Below are positions 1 through 6,249 of a stretch of 8,972 bases of DNA, piece by piece. Within the stretch, counting starts at the first letter, position 1; every line of letters starts with the position of its first letter. The notes beneath the pieces are model-generated. The model made no database searches. It was not told the origin of the DNA and worked only from the letters and a program-made list of their open reading frames with translations. Origin of the DNA: Ferruginibacter sp. (lineage in GTDB: Bacteria > Bacteroidota > Bacteroidia > Chitinophagales > Chitinophagaceae); the NCBI GenBank assembly GCA_018057635.1, contig JAGPDJ010000068.1, positions 1 through 8,972 of the forward strand, read 5' to 3'. Both the position numbers and the translations under genes were made by a program.

Positions 1-2
1 AA

Positions 3-1019
3 TTATATACTCATCAGGCTGCAACCCCTGATATCACTGTTATCCAGCCTGCCCATTACCTCAAAGCTCCCGTTATTATATAGTTTGCCAATATCATCTG
101 TGGCAATAAATGAACAACTGTATACATTGGCAAGGTCAAATATATTGATAACACCAGAAGCAGCTTCCCTGGTTATTGTTCCCGGAAAAATTATATCAAA
201 TGGATCATCTTCCTTTCTTAAAACAACTTTCATCCAGGCCGGACAATGAAAAATGCCATTTTTTTTTGCATAAGCCTGCGATAAAAGTTCGGTCATACCA
301 TACTCTGAATGAATATGATCAACATTAGCCTGTTTTTTTAAAAACTGATGAACCGCAGTCCGGGTCATTTCTGCTTTCCTTCCCTTCATGCCACCCGTTT
401 CCATGATGAACGTGTGTTTAAGATGTAGCTGGAATTTTTCAAAAAAATCAAGCAACGCATATGTAACGCCAATCAATAAGGTTGGTTTGGCGTCTTTTTC
501 ATTTTGCACTAAAATATTTTTCAGGGTTTCATGGTCATACAAATGAAATCCGCTTTCGGGGTATTTACTTTTATTGATCAAAGCATTAACCATCCATACC
601 AGCGATGAATGTTTTCTTTCCAGGTAAGAAGGGAGTAAGCCGAGTATGCAGTAATTACTGCTATCTCCATAGCTGGATTCAAAATAGTTAATAAAACTTT
701 CTTCATAAATACCAATCTCTTTTATAAAGTGTTTGCTGTTTACCGAACAGGTGGTTCCACTGCTTTCAAAGATCATTTCCGGTTCAAATAAGGTGGTTTT
801 AATCTCCCTGGATTTAAAGAACTGGATAGGCAGGAATGGTATTTGTTTCACATCCTTTACTGCGGTTGCATCAACATTTACGGCATGGCAATATTCACGG
901 TAAAACGGATTCTGTTCAAACTGAAATTGAAAAATCCGGAGAGCAAGGTCGTTAAAACCATCAGCGGTAATATTAAATATTTCTTTCCTGAATGCTTTAT
1001 GGCCTGTTAATTGTTGCAT
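3..1019 (-). CDS. LuxE/PaaK-family acyl-protein synthetase (adenylating enzyme)
   Basis: This complete 338-residue gene encodes a compact cytoplasmic member of the ANL adenylate-forming superfamily, of the LuxE (acyl-protein synthetase) type. Such enzymes activate a carboxylic acid with ATP and pass the acyl group to an enzyme cysteine or a partner. Visible motifs, in order, are a phosphate-binding loop FESSGTT (84-90), TGGMKGR (208-214), the adenine-binding-type motif SEYGMTEL (238-245), TDDIG (307-311), and GRLDNSDIRGCSL (323-335). Cys333 lies six residues from the C-terminus, a place like that of the acyl-carrying cysteine of LuxE. The length is near that of LuxE and much shorter than acyl-CoA ligases, so the usual mobile C-terminal domain is absent. 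It is divergent from the lipoprotein gene. No luxCDAB genes are present in the window, so bioluminescence is not implied, and the substrate is unknown. The start ATG follows an in-frame open stretch with no better upstream choice seen. Confidence 0.87.
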   Translation of the reverse strand: MQQLTGHKAFRKEIFNITADGFNDLALRIFQFQFEQNPFYREYCHAVNVDATAVKDVKQIPFLPIQFFKSREIKTTLFEPEMIFESSGTTCSVNSKHFIKEIGIYEESFINYFESSYGDSSNYCILGLLPSYLERKHSSLVWMVNALINKSKYPESGFHLYDHETLKNILVQNEKDAKPTLLIGVTYALLDFFEKFQLHLKHTFIMETGGMKGRKAEMTRTAVHQFLKKQANVDHIHSEYGMTELLSQAYAKKNGIFHCPAWMKVVLRKEDDPFDIIFPGTITREAASGVINIFDLANVYSCSFIATDDIGKLYNNGSFEVMGRLDNSDIRGCSLMSI

Positions 1020-1029
1020 AATTCATTGG

Positions 1030-1037
1030 CAAAGTTG
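1030..1037 (-). promoter_or_regulatory. Possible promoter -7 element for the LuxE-like gene
   Basis: Read on the minus strand this is CAACTTTG, one mismatch from the Bacteroidota -7 consensus TAnnTTTG, about 10 bases upstream of the ATG. No clear -33 TTG is present and the implied leader is very short, so this is weak. Confidence 0.2.
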
Positions 1038-1071
1038 TACTATTTAAGATGGATATATGAACTTCTATCAT

Positions 1072-1079
1072 TAAATTTG
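1072..1079 (+). promoter_or_regulatory. Candidate Bacteroidota -7 promoter element (lipoprotein operon)
   Basis: TAAATTTG matches TAnnTTTG exactly and lies 17 bases before the ATG of the lipoprotein gene. No TTG sits at the expected -33 distance; the nearest upstream TTG (1035-1037) is too far away. If real it would drive the lipoprotein, UbiA-like and M42 genes. Confidence 0.4.
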
Positions 1080-1096
1080 GTTATCAAACTATAAAA

Positions 1097-1564
1097 ATGC
1101 GTATTACATTTCTACTTATATCATTACTTTTTATTTTTTCTGCCTGTAAAAAGGATAAATTTACTACCCAGCCGCAGATCGAATATAAATCTGTTGACCC
1201 CAATTATACCAGCATCGACCTTGGCGCCGTAATACCCGATATCACATTTAAGGTTACTGACCTGGAAGGCGACCTAGGCTTAAAGGCAGGGTCTGATACA
1301 GCTTTTATTTACCTAGACAACAGACTTACCGGAGTGAATCATAAATTTGATTCCCTTCCGTTTCCTGATCTGAAACTATCGGCCGGTAAAAGATTTGAAG
1401 GTGAAGTGAAGGTAAGTATTAACAAAGTATTACGTTGCATTCCATTACCCAATGGGGCACAGCACATAGATACGCTGTATTTCGATATTTATGTAAAAGA
1501 TTTTGCAAAGAATAAAAGCAATGTGATCACTACCGGAGACCCGATTTTTTTTAATTGCCGTTAA
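1097..1564 (+). CDS. Small outer- or inner-membrane lipoprotein, function unknown
   Basis: This gene encodes 155 residues. The N-terminus is a lipoprotein signal: Met-Arg, a hydrophobic stretch (3-14), and a lipobox FSAC with the lipidated cysteine at position 17, followed by KKDK. The mature part is about 138 residues, looks rich in beta strands, and has alternating hydrophobic segments such as ITFKVTDLEGDLG (49-61), suggesting an Ig-like or other beta-sandwich fold (inference). Two further cysteines, C114 and C154, could form a disulfide in the periplasm or at the surface. The residues after Cys17 are basic rather than an acidic surface-export signal, so the side of the membrane is undecided. 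No named family is recognised. Its TAA stop directly abuts the ATG of the UbiA-like gene, which argues for co-transcription and coupled translation. Confidence 0.87.
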   Translation: MRITFLLISLLFIFSACKKDKFTTQPQIEYKSVDPNYTSIDLGAVIPDITFKVTDLEGDLGLKAGSDTAFIYLDNRLTGVNHKFDSLPFPDLKLSAGKRFEGEVKVSINKVLRCIPLPNGAQHIDTLYFDIYVKDFAKNKSNVITTGDPIFFNCR

Positions 1565-2395
1565 ATGAAATGGCTCCGGTTTATCTTATCTCATTCCCTG
1601 TTCATTTCTTTATGCGCTTTTTCTTTATGTTGGCAAACATTCATCCTGTTGCATGTTCCAGTAAATACAGATATATGCCTGCTTGTTTTTTTTGCAACCC
1701 TTGGCAGCTATAATTTTTACTGGCTTATCAGTAAATATCATTTTAGTGATAAAAGGGGAATCATTGATTTTTTCTATAAGAATATTTCTAATGTGATCGT
1801 TTTACTTACTGCCACAGTTGGGTTGGTTTACTTTAATTACCTGGTAAAGGAGATTTGGACTGTTATTATAATTTCAGTGATGCTCACACTGGCTTACAGC
1901 GTTCCGTTATGGCCGGTTAAGCAGCTGGCATTTGCCCGTAAAGCAGGGTTTTTAAAGACTGTTTTGCTTGCATTTACGTGGACGTATGTAACCATCATGA
2001 TACCGGTTAAACAGGCAGAACTTGATATCAATATGTCTGTAGTATTATTATTTACTGCAAGGTTTTTATTTATGCTTATGCTATGTATCATCTTCGATTC
2101 AAGAGATGTAACAGTAGACAAGATCCGGTCCCTCAGCAGCCTGGCTACAGATGTTAGTAAAAGGATACTTGGGATAATCATGACATTTTTATTTTTCACT
2201 TACCTGGCAGCAGGTTTTTTATTAAGATATTATTTTGAAGACAATGCACAAGTAGCTGCTTTTTTTGTAACAGGTATTGTGGTATTGGCTGTTTACAGGC
2301 TTTCTTTGCAAAAACAGGGATATTTTTTTTATTATTTCCTGGTTGATGGTTTGATGTTGTTTTCTGCAACCGCAACAATTGTGGCAAGTATTTAG
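1565..2395 (+). CDS. UbiA-like integral membrane protein with one aspartate motif
   Basis: This is a 276-residue polytopic membrane protein with about eight or nine hydrophobic segments (roughly 8-30, 36-56, 75-93, 97-114, 131-147, 157-177, 201-221, 229-245, 253-274). The segment IFDSRDVTVDKIRSL (176-190) carries D178, D181 and D185 in a DxxDxxxD arrangement, like the second aspartate-rich motif of the UbiA prenyltransferase superfamily, just after a membrane helix as in that family. The expected first motif (NDxxDxxxD) is missing: the matching region reads GSYNFYWL (47-54), keeping only an asparagine. UbiA enzymes attach prenyl chains to aromatic acceptors (menaquinone, heme O, chlorophyll). 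Here the activity may be lost or changed. The start codon follows immediately on the stop of the lipoprotein gene. It could alternatively be an unrelated polytopic protein with a chance motif. Confidence 0.6.
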   Translation: MKWLRFILSHSLFISLCAFSLCWQTFILLHVPVNTDICLLVFFATLGSYNFYWLISKYHFSDKRGIIDFFYKNISNVIVLLTATVGLVYFNYLVKEIWTVIIISVMLTLAYSVPLWPVKQLAFARKAGFLKTVLLAFTWTYVTIMIPVKQAELDINMSVVLLFTARFLFMLMLCIIFDSRDVTVDKIRSLSSLATDVSKRILGIIMTFLFFTYLAAGFLLRYYFEDNAQVAAFFVTGIVVLAVYRLSLQKQGYFFYYFLVDGLMLFSATATIVASI

Positions 2396-2423
2396 TTATT
2401 TTGCTGCATAAATATTTAAAAGC

Positions 2424-3524
2424 ATGGCTAAGGCAAAAAAGAAATCTATACTTACAACAGCATCATATGATTTTTTAAAAAGTTATATCAATAATTCTTC
2501 CCCAACAGGCTTTGAAAGCAGCGGGCAAAAATTATGGATGAATTACCTGCGTCCTTATGTGGATGAATTTTTTACAGATCCTTATGGAACCGCTGTAGCA
2601 GTTATTAACCCTTCGGCTGCATTTAAAGTAGTAATAGAAGCACACGCTGATGAGATCAGTTGGTTTGTGAATTATATTTCACCGGAAGGATTGATATACC
2701 TGAAACGCAATGGTGGTGTGGATCACCAGATAGCTCCATCAAAAAGGGTGTTGATACAAGGCAAGAAAGGGCTCGTTAAAGCTGTTTTCGGATGGCCTGC
2801 CATTCATACCCGGATGGGCAATGCAGATAAGGAAACACAGCCAAAAGTGGAGAACCTGTTTCTTGATTGTGGCGCAAGGAATAAAAAAGAAGTGGAAGCT
2901 TTGGGCATTCATGTTGGTGCTGTAGCCACATATGAAGAAGGATATGATGAGTTGGCTCATGGTTACCTGATCGGCCGGGCTTTTGATAACCGCATCGGTG
3001 GATTTATGATTGCAGAAGTTGCCAGGTTACTGAAAGAAAATAAAAAGAAACTACCTTATGCGTTATATGTGGTAAATGCCGTGCAGGAAGAAATCGGCTT
3101 AAGAGGTGCTGAAATGATCGCACGCAGGATAAAGCCCGATATTGCAATTATCACCGATGTAACGCACGATAGCACCACGCCCATGATCAATAAAATGATA
3201 GAAGGGGATTGCTCTTGTGGTAAAGGCCCGGCACTTTGCTATGGTCCGGCAGTGCACAACAAACTACTTGATTTTGTTCAGCATACTGCTGCCAAATCTA
3301 AAATACCCGTTCAGTTAAGAGCCACCAGCCGCAGCACCGGAACCGATACAGATTCTTTTGCTTATGCCAATGATGGTTGTCCTTCTGTACTCATTTCAAT
3401 TCCATTGCGCTATATGCATACAACGGTAGAAATGCTTCACAAAGATGATATAGAAAATACGGTTAAGCTGATGTATGATACATTGCTGGCTCTTACTCCA
3501 AAAACCAACATGAGTTATTTTTAA
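2424..3524 (+). CDS. M42-family metallo-aminopeptidase (glutamyl aminopeptidase/TET type)
   Basis: This is a complete 366-residue member of peptidase family M42, cytoplasmic enzymes with two metal ions that remove N-terminal residues from short peptides and form large tetrahedral (TET) assemblies in characterised members. The expected active-site residues are present: H74 and D76 in EAHADE, the bridging D188 in GRAFDNR, the catalytic pair E222-E223 in VQEEIGLRGA, D245 in TDVTHD, and H332 in RYMHTT. The spacing matches the family well. SPTGFES (26-32) is the typical N-terminal element and the insert between about 90 and 175 fits the dimerisation domain. There is no signal peptide and the N-terminus is lysine-rich. 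It starts 28 bases after the UbiA-like gene and probably shares its transcript. M42 members have often been misannotated as endoglucanase M; peptidase is the better call. Substrate preference cannot be read from sequence. Confidence 0.94.
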   Translation: MAKAKKKSILTTASYDFLKSYINNSSPTGFESSGQKLWMNYLRPYVDEFFTDPYGTAVAVINPSAAFKVVIEAHADEISWFVNYISPEGLIYLKRNGGVDHQIAPSKRVLIQGKKGLVKAVFGWPAIHTRMGNADKETQPKVENLFLDCGARNKKEVEALGIHVGAVATYEEGYDELAHGYLIGRAFDNRIGGFMIAEVARLLKENKKKLPYALYVVNAVQEEIGLRGAEMIARRIKPDIAIITDVTHDSTTPMINKMIEGDCSCGKGPALCYGPAVHNKLLDFVQHTAAKSKIPVQLRATSRSTGTDTDSFAYANDGCPSVLISIPLRYMHTTVEMLHKDDIENTVKLMYDTLLALTPKTNMSYF

Positions 3525-3736
3525 TAAATCAGTCAGCCTGCCGCTTTTTATAGCAGAAGCAATAATTTATAATATCCATTTACTGAACACTGATCAGCAT
3601 TTTAATTGCATCTTATAAAAAAACGTCTTAACGCCTTTCCGGCAAAAATAACATTATTGGTACTAGCTTATTACTGCTTCAAATACTAAATTAAACAGTA
3701 ATAAGTAATCGTTTTCAGATTCTGTAACTTGCATCC
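3525..3736. other. Intergenic region of 212 bases
   Basis: This AT-rich stretch contains no plausible coding frame and no recognisable RNA gene. It holds an 8-bp palindrome CTGATCAG (3590-3597) and the longer inverted repeat described separately (3667-3705). TAACTTG (3725-3731) resembles a Bacteroidota -7 element with one T missing and lies only 5 bases before the next ATG, so if used the transcript would be nearly leaderless. No strong terminator hairpin with a T tract was seen after the M42 gene. Confidence 0.6.
3667..3705. repeat. Perfect 10-bp inverted repeat, possible operator or hairpin
   Basis: CTTATTACTG (3667-3676) and CAGTAATAAG (3696-3705) are exact reverse complements separated by 19 bases. 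A flanking G·T pair could add one step. It ends 31 bases before the ATG of the four-helix membrane protein, where a regulator-binding site or a leader hairpin would act. No T tract follows, so a terminator is less likely. Confidence 0.4.
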
Positions 3737-4204
3737 ATGGAAGATCGTTTTGGTAAATACCTTCGCTTATTAGGGAGTATATTTTTTTTAGTATTAGGAT
3801 TCATCGTTGCCGTTATATTACTATTACTCACAGTAAGGCTGTTTTTTGGTTTGATGTCATATATACCGTGGATCACTTATATATATATGATCTTCATCAT
3901 ACTGGTACCGGCTGCACTTTTTATACCTGCTTATATTGTTTATATCCGGCGCACAACCTCGCATCCAAATAAAATGGTTAAGTGGATTTCTTATATGATT
4001 TTCACCCTTGCCATTGCAACATGGTCCGTTTTCCTTTTTATGGATATGGTAACTTTTTACAAGCATGCCTATACAGCCATTGGAATGTATAAAAGTTATG
4101 ATATGGTTTTTCTTGCAGCCAATGTAGCCTGCTTTTTTTTAGTGGGGGTTATGCAGGCATTCACAACAGCAAAAGAAAAAGACTGGATGGAAAGGAGCAG
4201 GTGA
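3737..4204 (+). CDS. Four-helix integral membrane protein, function unknown
   Basis: This is a 155-residue protein made mostly of hydrophobic helices at about 11-37, 43-70, 82-106 and 122-143. A short charged N-terminus (MEDRFGKYLR) precedes the first helix. The basic loop RRTTSHPNKMVK (71-82) and the charged tail TAKEKDWMERSR (144-155) both fit the cytoplasmic side, giving N-in, C-in topology. No catalytic or metal-binding motif is evident and I do not recognise the family. It is preceded by its own 212-base intergenic region with an inverted repeat and converges on the next gene, so it is probably transcribed alone. Confidence 0.77.
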   Translation: MEDRFGKYLRLLGSIFFLVLGFIVAVILLLLTVRLFFGLMSYIPWITYIYMIFIILVPAALFIPAYIVYIRRTTSHPNKMVKWISYMIFTLAIATWSVFLFMDMVTFYKHAYTAIGMYKSYDMVFLAANVACFFLVGVMQAFTTAKEKDWMERSR

Positions 4205-4232
4205 TCACCCTGTCTGCGGCTTTAAGCCCAGG
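4200..4232. terminator. Palindrome and weak hairpin between convergent genes
   Basis: GGTGATCACC (4200-4209) is a perfect 10-bp palindrome that contains the TGA stop of the membrane-protein gene. Next to it GGCTTTAAGCC (4218-4228) can form a short stem, extended by CCTG (4209-4212) with CAGG (4229-4232) if a 5-base bulge is allowed. The site lies in the 47-base gap between convergent genes, where a two-way terminator would be expected. There is no clear T tract, so the call is tentative. Confidence 0.25.
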
Positions 4233-4251
4233 AAGCGGTTGATCAAATACA

Positions 4252-5082
4252 TTAATTATATTCATATTCAATAGAACCCATCAGTTTGCGTTCTTTGGAA
4301 TAACATTTCTCCCTGTTGCGGAGCCCGTTGTCATAACTGTATTTCCATACAAAATAATTACTGCCTCCTTCTTCTGTGTTTGTCATTTGAACCAACTGCC
4401 CGGCATTGTTGTATTCAAATAAATAATCCGGTAACAGTTTAGTTGTAGCATCATTGGAATGAACGATATCTGTAATCCTGTTCTTGTTGTCGTAATAATA
4501 ATAATATTTAAAGCCGTTCTTACTGTCTTTTTCAATACCCAGGTTATTGTTTTCGTCCAGGGCAAAAAATATGGCAATGCTGTCATATTTATTTTTAACC
4601 CGTATCATTTTTTCCGGCAGGTTAATGCTGTTGTAATAATATATATGTTCTTCCTGTATTTCATTGGTAAAATCATCATCGGATGATTTTATGATGGATA
4701 AAATAGAAGATAGCCGGCCATCTTTATCATAACTATACTTATTAACTGAAACAGCTATTTCCGAACTGTCGGATGTACTTAATAACTGGCCTTTATCATT
4801 GAAAAGAGAAATAAATAAAGAAATCCCTGATATATTAGAACGGGTAAATAGTTCGGTTTTCCTGTAATCTTTAGATATCTTTTTTTCACAAAAGAAGCCG
4901 TCACTTTCTGTTCCGTCATCTTCAAAGCTTTTTATTTTAATGCTTCTTATCTTATTTTCCTTGTAAATAGCCATTTCGGCAAGTAATTGCTTATTGCTTA
5001 TGATGTCCCTGTAATAATATTGTGCCTGAAGAGATAACCCAATTGAGAATAGTGAAAGAACAAGAATGAATGTTTTTTTCAT
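4252..5082 (-). CDS. Secreted protein with YD-like repeats, function unknown
   Basis: This is a 276-residue protein with a clear Sec signal peptide: MKK, a hydrophobic core (4-16), and probable cleavage after SLQA (20), leaving an N-terminal Gln-Tyr-Tyr-Tyr. The mature chain carries degenerate repeats of a tyrosine-rich strand followed by a turn with Asp, Asn or Gly: FNDKGQLLS (94-102), YSYDKDGRLSS (116-126), YYYNSINLPEK (148-158), YYYYYDNKNRITD (193-205), FEYNNAGQLVQ (222-232), YSYDNGLRNREK (248-259) and a terminal YEYN. These resemble YD or RHS-type beta repeats, but there is no RHS core, toxin domain or type IX sorting domain. It is probably a periplasmic or exported beta-rich protein of unknown role. 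It shares a divergent promoter region with the DUF3667 gene. Confidence 0.8.
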   Translation of the reverse strand: MKKTFILVLSLFSIGLSLQAQYYYRDIISNKQLLAEMAIYKENKIRSIKIKSFEDDGTESDGFFCEKKISKDYRKTELFTRSNISGISLFISLFNDKGQLLSTSDSSEIAVSVNKYSYDKDGRLSSILSIIKSSDDDFTNEIQEEHIYYYNSINLPEKMIRVKNKYDSIAIFFALDENNNLGIEKDSKNGFKYYYYYDNKNRITDIVHSNDATTKLLPDYLFEYNNAGQLVQMTNTEEGGSNYFVWKYSYDNGLRNREKCYSKERKLMGSIEYEYN

Positions 5083-5109
5083 GAATATGGAGATTTCAAT
5101 TTATTTTAT

Positions 5110-5117
5110 CAAAGTTA
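5110..5117 (-). promoter_or_regulatory. Candidate Bacteroidota -7 promoter element (secreted protein)
   Basis: On the minus strand this reads TAACTTTG, an exact match to TAnnTTTG, about 27 bases upstream of the ATG at 5082. This spacing fits a short leader of about 20 bases. No TTG is seen at the usual -33 position. Confidence 0.4.
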
Positions 5118-5183
5118 AACTGTAAATTATATCATTATTATACATGCGCCTAAACTTTATTATTTTTAACAAAATTATCCGCT

Positions 5184-6242
5184 TTGAGTCATCATAAAGA
5201 AAGATCAGCTAAAAACTGCCTTAATTGCAATGCAGAAGTGCTTGGCAGGTATTGCCAGGTATGCGGACAAGAGAATATAGAACCCAAAGAAACAGCCTGG
5301 AACCTGTTGACCCACTTTTTTAAAGATGTCATTCATTTTGATGGCAAATTCTTCAGCACCCTAAAGTTCCTTGTTTCCCGTCCGGGGTTTTTATCAAAAG
5401 AATATATGGTAGGGCGGCGTGCCAGCTATCTGAACCCGGTAAAAATGTATGTGTTTACATCTGCCATCTTTTTCCTGGTTTTCTTTACTTTTTCAAAAAT
5501 TACTGATAATGAAATTGGCAATACAACCATCAATGGTAAAACGAGCACTGAAATTGAGAAGATGGATTCTCTCCATTTTGCCGATTTTACAAGGGAAATA
5601 AACCGGGAAGATAAAAAACCGGATGTCCCGATGAGCAGGGCAGAATTTAAAAGGTATAAAGACAGTGCTTATGAAAATACCGGAATTCGTTTTACTACAA
5701 AGTTGTATGGCAGTAAAGCAGAATATGATTCTGTGTTGAAAAGCGGGAAAAAAAATCACAACTGGCTTCAGCGGCAATTGATATATAAACAAATTGAAGT
5801 AAATAAAAAATTCAATAATAATTCAAAACTCATTTTAAAATCTTTTGTTGATACACTTTTGCATAGCTTACCCCAGATGCTGTTCGTGTCATTGCCATTG
5901 TTCGCGGTGTTGCTCATGTTATTATATATACGCAGAAAGGATCTTTATTATGTTGATCACCTGATCTTTACCGTTCATTTCTATATTTTCAGTTTTATTG
6001 TCATGTTTGTAATGTACTGGATATCCAAATTAAACGGAACATTGGATTGGGGTTTTTTAAAGTTGCTGAATTTTCTGATATTCCTGGGTATGCTTTTTTA
6101 TGAATATAAAGCAATGCGTAAATTTTATCTGCAGGGCAGGGCAAAAACAATACTCAAGTTCGTTTTGCTCAATATTATATTTCTGATCTTCCTGGCTTTA
6201 TTATTTTTCATGTTTATTGTTTTCTCATTTTTTAAAATTTAA
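5184..6242 (+). CDS. DUF3667 zinc-ribbon membrane protein
   Basis: This 352-residue protein opens with a zinc-ribbon-like segment, C12-x2-C15 and C24-x2-C27 (CLNC ... CQVCG), followed by the conserved block HFDGKFFSTLKFL (51-63), SRPGFLSKEYMVGRRASYLNP (65-85) and a first membrane helix (87-104). This arrangement is typical of DUF3667 in Bacteroidota. A hydrophilic, charged stretch (about 105-225) follows, then helices at about 229-248, 258-280, 291-306 and 323-350. The family has no assigned function. The start is TTG: there is no in-frame ATG between the upstream stop at 5151 and Met75, and a later start would remove the cysteine cluster. The stop is 7 bases before mazG, so the two are probably one transcript. 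Confidence 0.87.
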   Translation: MSHHKERSAKNCLNCNAEVLGRYCQVCGQENIEPKETAWNLLTHFFKDVIHFDGKFFSTLKFLVSRPGFLSKEYMVGRRASYLNPVKMYVFTSAIFFLVFFTFSKITDNEIGNTTINGKTSTEIEKMDSLHFADFTREINREDKKPDVPMSRAEFKRYKDSAYENTGIRFTTKLYGSKAEYDSVLKSGKKNHNWLQRQLIYKQIEVNKKFNNNSKLILKSFVDTLLHSLPQMLFVSLPLFAVLLMLLYIRRKDLYYVDHLIFTVHFYIFSFIVMFVMYWISKLNGTLDWGFLKLLNFLIFLGMLFYEYKAMRKFYLQGRAKTILKFVLLNIIFLIFLALLFFMFIVFSFFKI

Positions 6243-6249
6243 GTAATAC

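Noticed and set aside
3..1019. LuxE as evidence of a bioluminescence operon
   Set aside because: No luciferase or reductase gene is in the window, and the right-hand neighbour is a divergent lipoprotein. LuxE-like enzymes occur widely in non-luminous Bacteroidota.
2311..2330. Runs of eight T in the UbiA-like gene and in the four-helix gene (4133-4140) as terminators or switches
   Set aside because: They fall in phenylalanine codons of hydrophobic helices and have no adjacent stem, so they are ordinary for AT-rich membrane-protein genes.
1894..2387. Two short minus-strand open frames inside the UbiA-like gene
   Set aside because: They overlap a well-formed polytopic membrane protein and show no recognisable features of their own.
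4459..4686. A 75-codon plus-strand open frame opposite the secreted protein gene
   Set aside because: It is the mirror of the tyrosine- and asparagine-rich coding strand and has no start context or domain. The minus-strand gene has a signal peptide and repeats and is clearly the real one.
5111..5158. AAAGTT (5111-5116) and AACTTT (5153-5158) as an operator
   Set aside because: Only 6 bases match, in AT-rich DNA, and the first arm lies within the candidate -7 element, so chance explains it.
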